A stretch of 8,874 bases of DNA from an uncultured Erysipelotrichaceae bacterium (GTDB taxonomy: Bacteria; Bacillota_I; Bacilli_A; Erysipelotrichales; Erysipelotrichaceae): assembly GCA_947575425.1 (NCBI GenBank), contig CANPNQ010000023.1, positions 1-8,874 of the forward strand, read 5' to 3'. A program made the position numbers and the translations under genes. Shown here in pieces: positions 1 through 6,420 of this stretch. The stretch's first letter is position 1. The number at the start of each line of letters is the position of its first letter. Below the pieces are notes generated by a model, which saw only the letters and a program-made list of their open reading frames with translations, was not told where the DNA came from and did no database searches.

Positions 1-1
1 T

Positions 2-1219
2 GGAGCGGCATTATGCGCGAAGGAAAAGGCAACGGGCAAAAGCAGTATGCTCAATTTGGAACAATTACAGCATTTCACCCATCGCACGATGGCAACCAAC
101 TGCGCGCTTTGTACGAATCACTGTTCCTTAACCATCAACCAATTTGCGGATGGCACAAGGCACATTGCGGGCAATCGCTGTGAGCGACCTGTCATTGGCA
201 AGGCAAGTGCGCAAGAATTGCCTAACCTATACATTTATCAATATGAAGCACTGCGGCGCTGTATCAGCGATCAGGGAAACAAGGGTACCATCGGAATCCC
301 GCTTGTTTTAAATCTGTACGACACCCTGCCCTTTTGGTCCGCTTTCTTTCAGGCCTTGGATTATCGGGTGGTTTTAAGCGATCCCAGCTCCCGCAAGTTA
401 TATGCCAAGGGCCAGCATACCATCCCTTCCGATACCGCCTGTTATCCGGCAAAGCTGGTACACGGTCATATCCTTTCGCTCATGGAAAAGAAGGTGGATT
501 TCATCTTCTATCCCTGTATGTCTTATCATTTTGACGAACATATGGCGGACAACCATTTCAACTGTCCGATCGTCGCGTATTACCCTGAGGTCATCGCTGC
601 GAATACCGATGTGGATATCAACACCTTCCTGTACCCCTATCTGTATTTACAGGATCCCAAAAACTTCGTAAAGCGCATCCGTGAAGTGCTTCAACCATAT
701 GGCATTTGCGAGGACAAAGCAGCGATACGAGAAGCGGCAAAGACTGCCTATCAAGCCTATCATGCATATCACAGCGACCTGCTGGCACAGGGCAAGCAAG
801 CCATCCGATTTGCGCAAAAGCACGATAAGGCGATCATCGTACTGGCAGGGCGTCCCTACCATATCGATCCGCAGATCAATCATGGAATTCATCAGCTGCT
901 TACCAATTTGGATTTCGTCGTCATCAGTGAAAATGCCCTGCCGAGAATGGCCTATGAAAAACGCAATGTCTTAAATCAATGGACCTTTCACTCCCGGATG
1001 TACAATGCGGCTCGCTATGTCGCCACACATGCTAACATTCAGTTGATTCAGCTCGTCAGCTTCGGCTGCGGCATCGATGCGATCACCGGTGATGAAGTGA
1101 AGGAGATTTTGCGGGATGCAGGCAAGCTGTATACGCAGATCAAGATTGATGAAGTGGACAATTTGGGAGCGGTGAACATACGGGTACGCAGCTTAAAAGC
1201 TGCGATGGAAGAAAGGTGA
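2..1219 (+). CDS. CoA-substrate-specific enzyme activase-like protein, DUF2229 region (5' end outside window)
   Basis: This is the C-terminal part of a large activase-related protein of the 2-hydroxyacyl-CoA dehydratase system. The frame is open to the left edge with no stop, and the residues before the first ATG (47) read GAALCAKEK, which resembles the end of a BadF/BcrA/HgdC-type ATPase domain. The ATG at 47 is therefore probably internal. From that Met the visible part has a Cys cluster CALCTNHC at residues 19-26 plus C45 (CX2CX3C...C, a likely metal or Fe-S site). A DUF2229-like region follows, with DTACYPAKLVHGH, YPCMSYH, AGRPYH and, near the end, SFGCGID. In the family the ATPase part drives ATP-dependent electron transfer to a dehydratase, but the role of these long DUF2229 versions is not established. 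It sits 4 nt before, and is probably coupled to, the HgdB-like gene. The family assignment is good; the substrate is unknown. Confidence 0.85.
   Translation, partial: GAALCAKEKATGKSSMLNLEQLQHFTHRTMATNCALCTNHCSLTINQFADGTRHIAGNRCERPVIGKASAQELPNLYIYQYEALRRCISDQGNKGTIGIPLVLNLYDTLPFWSAFFQALDYRVVLSDPSSRKLYAKGQHTIPSDTACYPAKLVHGHILSLMEKKVDFIFYPCMSYHFDEHMADNHFNCPIVAYYPEVIAANTDVDINTFLYPYLYLQDPKNFVKRIREVLQPYGICEDKAAIREAAKTAYQAYHAYHSDLLAQGKQAIRFAQKHDKAIIVLAGRPYHIDPQINHGIHQLLTNLDFVVISENALPRMAYEKRNVLNQWTFHSRMYNAARYVATHANIQLIQLVSFGCGIDAITGDEVKEILRDAGKLYTQIKIDEVDNLGAVNIRVRSLKAAMEER
1212..1219 (+). promoter_or_regulatory. Shine-Dalgarno site overlapping the upstream stop codon
   Basis: AAAGGTGA lies 4 nt before the ATG at 1224 and contains the TGA stop (1217-1219) of the activase gene. 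A ribosome finishing the first gene ends on the initiation site of the second, which suggests translational coupling. It also argues that the two-gene arrangement is genuine and not a sequencing frameshift. Confidence 0.7.
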
Positions 1220-1223
1220 GCTT

Positions 1224-2501
1224 ATGCCGGAGATCAAACGAATCGAATTTACCAAGGAAATGAAACATACCCATACCATTCTTGTGCCGATGATGCTGCC
1301 GATTCACTTTTGTTTTCTGGAGCACATTTTGGTTCAGGAGGGCTATCGTATCGAGGTATTGCACAATGATGATCAACGCATCATTGAGGAAGGACTGCGC
1401 CATGTACACAACGACACGTGCTATCCCGCATTGCTTGTCATCGGACAGATGATGGAGGCCTTGAAAAGCGGACGCTATGATATCGATCATGTAGCGCTTG
1501 CCATCACCCAGACCGGAGGCGGATGTCGTGCCAGCAACTACATCCACCTGTTACGAAAAGCACTGATTCAGGCAGGCTTTTCCCAAGTCCCAGTCATCTC
1601 CGTCAATTTTTCTCATTTGGAAAAAAACAGCGGTTTTCATCTTACCCCGAAGCTTTTGGTCAAATTGGCCGCCGGATTTCTCTATGGAGATGTTTTAATG
1701 TGGCTGGGCAATCAACTCAAGCCCTATGAAATTGAACAAGGCACCTGTGATCGACTCACAAAAGCTTGGATTCAGACATTGTGCGATCAGATGGATTCTC
1801 TGCGATTTACCCACATCCGCAAAAATGTGACTCAGATTGTACAAGCCTATGGTGCTGTTCCCCGCTCCTCCCAGACGAAAATCAAGGTGGGAATTGTCGG
1901 AGAGATCTATATGAAATACGCGCCCTTAGGCAATCGCAGGCTAGAGGAATTTTTAATCAAAGAGGGATGCGAACCCGTTGTCAGCGGCGTATTGGATTTC
2001 GCCCTGTATTGTCTGGAAAATGCAAAGATCGATTATGAATATTACGATCGAAATAAAAAAGCCGCCAAGCTTGCGGCATGGGCAAGTGCTTATCTTCAAA
2101 CGCTCCAACAAAGCATTGCGGATATCATTAAAGCGGATGGCACCTTCCGCGCTCCTGCACCCTTCCATGAGATCATCAAGGATCGGGAAGGGATTATTGA
2201 TCGCGGAGTGAAAATGGGGGAAGGATGGCTGCTGAGCAGTGAGATGGTCGAGCTCATCCACAGCGGGGTCAATAACATCGTATGCTGTCAGCCTTTCGGC
2301 TGTCTGCCCAATCATATCGTCGCCAAAGGTATGATGCGTAAGCTAAAGGATCGCTATCCTGCTTCCAACATCGTCGCCCTTGACTTTGATCCCAGCGCCA
2401 CCAGTGTCAATCAGGAAAACCGCTTGAAGCTCATGCTGGCGAATGCCCGATTATATGAGCATTTTGGCGAGGAGACAGCGAAAGAGCTCACAAATGCATA
2501 A
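1224..2501 (+). CDS. 2-hydroxyacyl-CoA dehydratase (HgdB-like) family protein
   Basis: A complete 425-residue cytoplasmic protein that corresponds to the C-terminal portion of long activase/dehydratase-related proteins, which in many Bacillota form a single polypeptide. Conserved Cys motifs likely to bind an iron-sulfur cluster are NDTCYPALL (C66), TGGGCRASNY (C101) and CCQPFGCLPNH (C354, C355, C360). KVGIVGEIYMKYAPLGNRRL (221-240) is typical of the second HgdB-like domain. The characterised relatives use a [4Fe-4S] cluster, reduced by the ATP-driven activase, for radical dehydration of 2-hydroxyacyl-CoA. No acyl-CoA substrate can be read from this sequence. It lies between the activase fragment and a membrane-protein gene with gaps of 4 and 11 nt. 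No partner dehydratase subunit is present here, so it may act together with the upstream protein and not as a classical HgdAB enzyme. Confidence 0.85.
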   Translation: MPEIKRIEFTKEMKHTHTILVPMMLPIHFCFLEHILVQEGYRIEVLHNDDQRIIEEGLRHVHNDTCYPALLVIGQMMEALKSGRYDIDHVALAITQTGGGCRASNYIHLLRKALIQAGFSQVPVISVNFSHLEKNSGFHLTPKLLVKLAAGFLYGDVLMWLGNQLKPYEIEQGTCDRLTKAWIQTLCDQMDSLRFTHIRKNVTQIVQAYGAVPRSSQTKIKVGIVGEIYMKYAPLGNRRLEEFLIKEGCEPVVSGVLDFALYCLENAKIDYEYYDRNKKAAKLAAWASAYLQTLQQSIADIIKADGTFRAPAPFHEIIKDREGIIDRGVKMGEGWLLSSEMVELIHSGVNNIVCCQPFGCLPNHIVAKGMMRKLKDRYPASNIVALDFDPSATSVNQENRLKLMLANARLYEHFGEETAKELTNA

Positions 2502-2505
2502 GGAG
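2501..2505 (+). promoter_or_regulatory. Shine-Dalgarno site that fixes the start at 2513
   Basis: AGGAG shares its first base with the TAA stop of the HgdB-like gene (TAAGGAG). Its spacing is 7 nt to the ATG at 2513 but only 4 nt to the in-frame TTG at 2510, so ATG is the better start. Confidence 0.75.
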
Positions 2506-2512
2506 AAATTTG

Positions 2513-3328
2513 ATGGAAACGATCATCGAGCATTTGTGGTATTTTATCATTTATAGCAGCGGTGGGTGGCTGTGTGAATGCCTCTATTGCGGAATTCCCG
2601 CCAAACGCTTTATCAACCGGGGCTTCTTATGGGGGCCTTATTGCCCGATCTATGGCTGCGGCGCTTTATTGGTGCTGTGGTTTTTGATGCCCTTTGCCAA
2701 TCAACCGGTATGGATCTTTCTTTTCGGCATGCTTGTGACCAGCCTATTGGAATATGTGACAAGCTGGGGGATGGAATGCTTGTTTCATACCACATGGTGG
2801 GACTACTCCAATCGTTACTTCCATATAAATGGACGTGTATGCCTGCGCAATTCGCTGCTATCTAGTCTCATGGCACTGATCGTGATGTATTGGCTTCACC
2901 CCACCATCTGTACCCTAATCGAGCGTATCCCCACGATTTTGTTTTACGCATTGCCTTTGCTTTATATCGCAGGATTTAGCTATGATCTGTATCATACCAT
3001 CACTACCCTGCTTCATCAAAATAAGCGCTTCCTTGCGGCAGAGGAGACCTTATGCCAACTCAAGGAGTGCTTGCGGCAGATGGATCAGACAAGCAATGCG
3101 CCCCTGCATGAGCGTATCAGGATGGCGCTTGCTTCCACGGATACGGATGAGCGTTTGCTTTCTATTTTGCGGGATGCTCTTGCCAAAACACAGCGCAGTG
3201 AAGCATATGAGGCTGCCCGGCAGCGTCTGAAAAAAGCGTTTCCCAACCAGCACCTGCATACAGCGTACGCTTCCCTTGCGGAGTGGCTCGAGCTGTTGGA
3301 GCACCATCGCAAAGCAAAAAAACGATAA
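2513..3328 (+). CDS. CmpB-type membrane protein (PF06541, putative ABC-transporter permease family)
   Basis: A 271-residue integral membrane protein. The N-terminal 165 residues carry the hallmarks of the ABC_trans_CmpB family: GGWLCECLY (17-25), FINRGFLWGPYCPIYGCG (33-50) and FHTTWWDYSNRYFHINGRVC (91-110). Hydrophobic segments lie at about 6-20, 46-62, 65-85, 112-130 and 140-162, so four to five membrane spans are expected. Residues 166-271 form a charged, helical cytoplasmic tail rich in Glu, Arg, Lys and Leu with no recognised domain. The family name implies transport, but no transport function has been shown for it to my knowledge and no ATPase gene is nearby. It is the last gene of the apparent three-gene operon. 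The ATG was chosen over TTG 2510 because of SD spacing. Confidence 0.8.
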   Translation: METIIEHLWYFIIYSSGGWLCECLYCGIPAKRFINRGFLWGPYCPIYGCGALLVLWFLMPFANQPVWIFLFGMLVTSLLEYVTSWGMECLFHTTWWDYSNRYFHINGRVCLRNSLLSSLMALIVMYWLHPTICTLIERIPTILFYALPLLYIAGFSYDLYHTITTLLHQNKRFLAAEETLCQLKECLRQMDQTSNAPLHERIRMALASTDTDERLLSILRDALAKTQRSEAYEAARQRLKKAFPNQHLHTAYASLAEWLELLEHHRKAKKR

Positions 3329-3360
3329 ACGATCACAATTTTCAGTTGATTTTCACATTC

Positions 3361-3398
3361 ACAAACCGCTTGAAATTCGTATATTTTTTTGCGGTTGT
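3361..3398. repeat. Inverted repeat with T-rich loop after the CmpB-type gene
   Basis: ACAAACCGC (3361-3369) pairs with GCGGTTGT (3391-3398) with one bulged A. The 21-nt loop contains ATTTTTTT. It could be an operon-end structure, but the T run lies inside the loop and not after the stem, so it is not a standard intrinsic terminator. The rest of 3329-3557 shows no gene, and I saw no convincing promoter pair. Confidence 0.35.
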
Positions 3399-3557
3399 CC
3401 AAGACATTCACCATCATTCTCCATCTATACGCTGATTTTATGTCATTTTCATTTCCATACAAAGCGGCATGGATTTTTCTGGTAAAACTTGGCACGATGC
3501 TTCTTAGAACTTTTTAAGGATAAAAAGCTTCTTATTTATAGAAAGAGGAGTGAGCTT

Positions 3558-3983
3558 ATGGGTGCCAAAAAACAAATTATGCGCGGTATATTAACCAGTT
3601 TTTGTATCTTATTTTGTTATACGATCGGATTAACTGTATATTTCACCTTTCCGAATCAATATGTTCTATATGCACTATTTGCCCTTATCAGCGTATTTAT
3701 CGCTCTGTTTATCATGTTTTCCAACAATTACTTCATCAATCGCTGGATCTGGGCCGGTATTTTGATCGGTTTACCGCTCTCCTATTACGGTTATGAGCTG
3801 ATATATTATTTCTTTCCAAAGCTGTATGAATACCTGCATCCGTATCTGTATTACGGTTCCATGAATCATGACGGATCCTCGCTGTTGATCTTTGTCGGAC
3901 AGTATTTTCTAACCTTTATCGTTCTATTGCCGATCGCTTATGATATTTTAAAAACCTATCATGAGTCACGCTTTTTCTTTTAA
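3558..3983 (+). CDS. Unrecognised small four-helix membrane protein
   Basis: A 141-residue protein that I cannot assign to a family. The start at ATG 3558 is supported by AGGAG at 3546-3550 with a 7-nt spacer. An in-frame TTG at 3489 would add 23 residues but has no SD. Four hydrophobic segments are visible at about residues 10-30, 35-55, 62-84 and 107-130. The N-terminus is short and basic (MGAKKQIMRG). The loop at 85-105 is rich in Tyr, Pro and His (FPKLYEYLHPYLYYG), and aromatic residues are frequent throughout. There are no obvious catalytic residues. It stands alone: 229 nt separate it from the upstream gene and a terminator follows at 4063-4088. Reading frame, SD and amphipathic layout make it a credible gene; the function is unknown. 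Confidence 0.75.
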   Translation: MGAKKQIMRGILTSFCILFCYTIGLTVYFTFPNQYVLYALFALISVFIALFIMFSNNYFINRWIWAGILIGLPLSYYGYELIYYFFPKLYEYLHPYLYYGSMNHDGSSLLIFVGQYFLTFIVLLPIAYDILKTYHESRFFF

Positions 3984-4027
3984 TTCTCTTTTTGGTTTGA
4001 TGGTACGGAAACAGCGTATATATGCAT

Positions 4028-4042
4028 TGGTATTTAATACCA
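4028..4042. repeat. Perfect 15-bp palindrome
   Basis: TGGTATT-T-AATACCA has 7-bp arms around one base. It lies 45 nt after the small membrane protein gene and upstream of its terminator. It could be a protein-binding site or a small RNA hairpin. Its GGTAT could also pair with ATACC (4066-4070) in the terminator's 5' arm. Confidence 0.5.
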
Positions 4043-4062
4043 TGATCGCAATCTTGCGTAAT

Positions 4063-4088
4063 GCCATACCTTTGGGAATGGCTTTTTT
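4063..4088 (+). terminator. Rho-independent terminator
   Basis: GCCATACC (4063-4070), loop TTTG, then GGAATGGC (4075-4082) form an 8-bp stem with a single A-A mismatch. TTTTTT follows at 4083-4088, with more T-rich sequence to 4101. It ends the rightward transcript of the small membrane protein gene and isolates the SDR gene downstream. Confidence 0.8.
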
Positions 4089-4147
4089 ATATACTTTTTA
4101 TTCCTTTCCTATTCTATGGTGACAAATGGATTCTCCTCACTGGGCTG

Positions 4148-4296
4148 TATAATTCTTAGGATAGAGCTTCGCTGTTATTACGCAAAGGGAAAGCATTTTT
4201 ATTCCCAAACCTAAGATAAGATAAGAAAACAACGGTTTTTCTTGTTTGAGAATCCTTGCTTTGTGCATACTAAGGATATAGGATGGAGGTAACACA
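4148..4296 (+). promoter_or_regulatory. Promoter/leader region of the SDR gene with nested inverted repeats
   Basis: The gap 3984-4296 is 313 nt and contains no credible gene. A perfect TATAAT lies at 4148-4153, but no good -35 sits 16-18 bp upstream; GTGACA at 4119-4124 is 23 bp away. Inverted repeats follow: TCTTAGG (4154-4160) with CCTAAGA (4210-4216); inside it GGGAA (4187-4191) with TTCCC (4202-4206); and ATCCTT (4252-4257) with AAGGAT (4272-4277), just before the SD. A second, weak promoter option is TTGTTT (4242-4247), 18 bp, CATACT (4266-4271). The SD itself, GGAGGT at 4285-4290, is strong. Which promoter is used, and whether the repeats act as RNA or DNA sites, is undecided. Confidence 0.4.
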
Positions 4297-5052
4297 ATGG
4301 AATGTTTTGATTTATCGGGAAAGATTGCCTTGGTGAGCGGCTGTTCCCAAGGTCTTGGCTATGCCTGTGTATTGACACTGGCACGTGCAGGAGCGGATAT
4401 TTTTGGTGTCAGCATCGGAGATGACAGTCATTTGAAACAGGAGGTAGAAGCCTGTGGAAGGAGGTATCATTCGATGGTTGCCAATCTCACTACTCCCGGA
4501 GTGATTGATCAGGTGGTCAAGGAATGCATGGCAATATATGGAGGCATCGATATTTTATTGAATTTTGCGGGCATCGTTCGCAAGTCCCCTACCCTTGAAG
4601 TCAGTGCAGAGAGTTATGATGCGGTGATGGATATCAATACAAAGGCATGCTTCTTCTTATCGCAGGCAGTGATTAAAGTCATGCTTCAAAAGGGGCATGG
4701 CGGTAAGATCATCAATGCCTCCAGTGTGCTCTCTCAGCGCTTTGGCAATGATTTTCTCCCCTTTATTGCCAGTAAGGGGGCGATTGAAGCGATTACCAAA
4801 GCACTGGCTAATGAATATGGGGAACACGACATTCAGGTGAATGCAATTTCCTTTGGCTATATGACGACAGGCACATCGTTACAGATGAATGAAAACGGTA
4901 CTTATGATCACAGCATTTTAGCCCAGATTCCTGCAAAGCGATGGGGCTGTTACAAAGATGTGGATGGGCTATTACTGCTTCTGGCATCCTCCGCAAGCAA
5001 TTATATGAACGGGTGTATCATTCCCATTGACGGTGGCTTTTCCATTCACTGA
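4297..5052 (+). CDS. KduD-like short-chain dehydrogenase/reductase lacking the catalytic Tyr
   Basis: A 251-residue protein of classical SDR length. It most resembles KduD (2-keto-3-deoxygluconate / 2-deoxygluconate 3-dehydrogenase type) in its N-terminal LSGKIALVSGC, the segment GGKIINASS, and the C-terminal IPAKRWG, LASSASNYMNG and DGGF. The Rossmann nucleotide motif is intact (G15-CSQ-G19-L-G21). Asn114, Ser143 and Lys160 of the catalytic tetrad are present. Position 156, which should be Tyr in YxxxK, is Phe (FIASK, codon TTT at 4762-4764). Two further signatures are altered: NNAG is NFAG (89-92) and the PG after strand 6 is FG (186-187). In known SDRs, Tyr to Phe abolishes or severely reduces oxidoreductase activity, so this may be a non-catalytic or repurposed SDR. 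It is monocistronic, without kduI or sugar-acid genes beside it. SD GGAGGT is 6 nt upstream. Confidence 0.85.
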   Translation: MECFDLSGKIALVSGCSQGLGYACVLTLARAGADIFGVSIGDDSHLKQEVEACGRRYHSMVANLTTPGVIDQVVKECMAIYGGIDILLNFAGIVRKSPTLEVSAESYDAVMDINTKACFFLSQAVIKVMLQKGHGGKIINASSVLSQRFGNDFLPFIASKGAIEAITKALANEYGEHDIQVNAISFGYMTTGTSLQMNENGTYDHSILAQIPAKRWGCYKDVDGLLLLLASSASNYMNGCIIPIDGGFSIH

Positions 5053-5088
5053 TCTATCATCACAGCTTTTCAAAAATACCATATATGG

Positions 5089-5098
5089 ATATTTCAGT
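5089..5098. repeat. 10-bp palindrome CCATATATGG
   Basis: A perfect palindrome lies 36 nt after the SDR stop and before the bidirectional terminator. It may be incidental in AT-rich sequence. Apart from it and the terminator, 5053-5272 shows nothing. Confidence 0.3.
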
Positions 5099-5154
5099 CT
5101 CAACCATAAGATATCGAGACGCGGCTACCTATTAAAACAAACACAATGACATAG

Positions 5155-5204
5155 AAAAAACGTGTCCAGATGCTGTCAAAGCATCGCTAAGACACGCTTT
5201 TTTT
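5155..5204. terminator. Bidirectional rho-independent terminator between convergent genes
   Basis: Outer arms CGTGTC (5161-5166) and GACACG (5191-5196) enclose inner arms GATGCT (5169-5174) and AGCATC (5180-5185), with loop GTCAA and a small internal loop between the two helices. A6 lies on the left (5155-5160) and T7 on the right (5198-5204), so the hairpin can end transcription in both directions. It serves the rightward SDR gene and the leftward CAP-domain gene. Confidence 0.85.
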
Positions 5205-5272
5205 GCTAAATAATGCGATCCTATGCATAGCGCTTATTTTTGGATACAGAATCTTTTGCGTATTCCTTCCTA

Positions 5273-6277
5273 TCAAGAGAAAAATGCTTGTACCCACACC
5301 CAAACGCCGCCGCTGTTCACAAGTCCAATGCTCATGCGAGTAAACTCGGGACGCAAGATATTCGCCCGATGAGACGGTGAATTCATCCAATCACTGACGA
5401 CCTCCTGTGCCGAGGTCTGCCCTCTTGCGATATTCTCTCCTTCGGAACCATACCCCAAGCCATAGTCCGCATAAATGGTATGACAAGGCTTTCCGTTCGG
5501 TCTCGTATGAGAAAACTTAATCGCCACCTCCTGTGCCCGTAGATAGGTCACATTGTGGTAAAGTCCAAGATCCAAGGTAAGCGGTGATAATCCATATGCA
5601 CTGCGATAGCGATTGACCTCATTGGCAACCTCTCTGATCTGAGTCACTTCAAAACCGCCGTAGTAGATCGCCGGTATCGATAATACCGTTCGAGTTCTTG
5701 CCTCCATTGCGACCATGGGCTTGCTTATCGGCGCCTGTATCGTAACCGTCAATGCGCTGCTGGTGATATTACCGCTGTTATCATTGACCTGACATAGCAC
5801 ACTGTGTTTTCCCGCAATGCTGGTGTCCACATCCTCGCATTGAAAGTTTTCCTTTAAGGTTTCATCATCCGTTTCATTATCGCTTAAACTCGCAACAACC
5901 TTTGCCTTGGTCGCCTCATCCCATTGAAATGCGGCATTCTGCGCTAAGCTCAATGCGTTGAGCGTAAGCGTGGGCGGCGTGGTATCTTCGACAACCACAC
6001 GCAAAGACAATTTGTTGCCATAGGTCACATCATATTCCCCCATTTGGCTGACATCCACCTCTCCAACCGCTTCATACTGTGTCTGATACTCTTCCGCTAT
6101 CGCATGACGGTTTTGTAAGAGATAGGTATAAGGCTCGAATGCGTCCACCGCTCCGATCTCCAGATGGATCTCCTCCTTTTCCAAGGAAAAGCGAAATTCG
6201 AATTGGTTTGGCAAAGCCATATCTGATCGCAAAACAAAAAGAACCGCTAAGGTCCATAACATGCTTTTCCCTCGCAT
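5273..6277 (-). CDS. Secreted CAP-domain (SCP/PR-1, YkwD-like) protein with Ig-like domains
   Basis: A 334-residue exported protein. The signal peptide is MRGKS, then hydrophobic MLWTLAVLFVL, then a short polar region with possible cleavage near residue 21. Residues ~30-98 and ~99-182 look like two bacterial Ig-like domains of the DUF5011/HYR kind, each ending in typical beta-strand phrases (GEYDVTYGN; AGKHSVLCQVNDNSGN). C147 and C162 in the second could form a disulfide. The CAP domain spans ~211-334 with its hallmark residues: H257 in FSHTRPNG, E279/E281 in GSEGENIA and H303 in SPSHRANIL. Bacterial CAP proteins of this type are secreted or envelope-associated with mostly unknown activity. 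No LPXTG or lipobox is visible. The longer in-frame ATG at 6322 is rejected because it lies in the promoter and has no SD. ATAGGATG upstream of 6277 is a modest SD. Confidence 0.85.
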   Translation of the reverse strand: MRGKSMLWTLAVLFVLRSDMALPNQFEFRFSLEKEEIHLEIGAVDAFEPYTYLLQNRHAIAEEYQTQYEAVGEVDVSQMGEYDVTYGNKLSLRVVVEDTTPPTLTLNALSLAQNAAFQWDEATKAKVVASLSDNETDDETLKENFQCEDVDTSIAGKHSVLCQVNDNSGNITSSALTVTIQAPISKPMVAMEARTRTVLSIPAIYYGGFEVTQIREVANEVNRYRSAYGLSPLTLDLGLYHNVTYLRAQEVAIKFSHTRPNGKPCHTIYADYGLGYGSEGENIARGQTSAQEVVSDWMNSPSHRANILRPEFTRMSIGLVNSGGVWVWVQAFFS

Positions 6278-6298
6278 CCGACCACATCCTATGCTATA

Positions 6299-6327
6299 AG
6301 TATACCATGATTTTCCACTCATGGGAA
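6299..6327 (-). promoter_or_regulatory. Extended -10 promoter of the CAP-domain gene
   Basis: Read on the minus strand: TTCCCA (6327-6322), 17 bp, TATACT (6304-6299), with TGG directly before the -10 (TGnTATACT, extended -10). The predicted transcript begins near 6292, about 15 nt before the ATG at 6277. This is why the ATG at 6322 cannot be the start if this promoter is used. Confidence 0.65.
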
Positions 6328-6391
6328 AGATAAAAATGCATGAATTTGTATTTTATCGCATTTATCTTTCACTCCTATGTCCCATAGCGGC

Positions 6392-6400
6392 AATATACCA
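6392..6400 (-). promoter_or_regulatory. Possible second extended -10 element
   Basis: Minus strand TGGTATATT (6400-6392) repeats the context of the proximal promoter: TCATGGTATA occurs exactly at both 6310-6301 and 6403-6394. No good -35 is seen. If used, it would give the CAP gene a leader of about 110 nt. Confidence 0.3.
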
Positions 6401-6420
6401 TGAAACAGTTTCCCCTAGAT

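Noticed and set aside
1140..1547. 135-codon minus-strand open frame across the activase/HgdB junction
   Set aside because: It lies antisense to two recognised genes and has no protein features of its own.
3085..3495. 136-codon minus-strand open frame over the CmpB-type gene end
   Set aside because: It overlaps a recognisable gene on the other strand, has no SD or recognisable motif, and its composition is that of a reverse-frame shadow.
3489..3557. Longer start of the small membrane protein at TTG 3489
   Set aside because: No SD, and the added residues are not hydrophobic or otherwise protein-like. ATG 3558 has AGGAG at ideal spacing.
4175..4220. Possible c-di-GMP-I (GEMM) riboswitch: ACGCAAAG followed by CCTAAG
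   Set aside because: The short motifs resemble the core, but the upstream GCAAACC part and the downstream GGTAGC part are missing and the stem arrangement differs.
4213..4227. Short tandem AAGAT repeats
   Set aside because: Only about three copies of five bases in AT-rich DNA; within chance expectation.
6278..6322. Longer start of the CAP gene at ATG 6322
   Set aside because: No SD precedes it, and an extended -10 promoter with a 17-bp-spaced -35 overlaps these codons. The ATG at 6277 gives a proper signal peptide.
6319..6372. 17-codon ORF starting at GTG 6372 upstream of the CAP gene
   Set aside because: The GTG overlaps the AGGAG that would have to serve as its SD, so initiation there is implausible.
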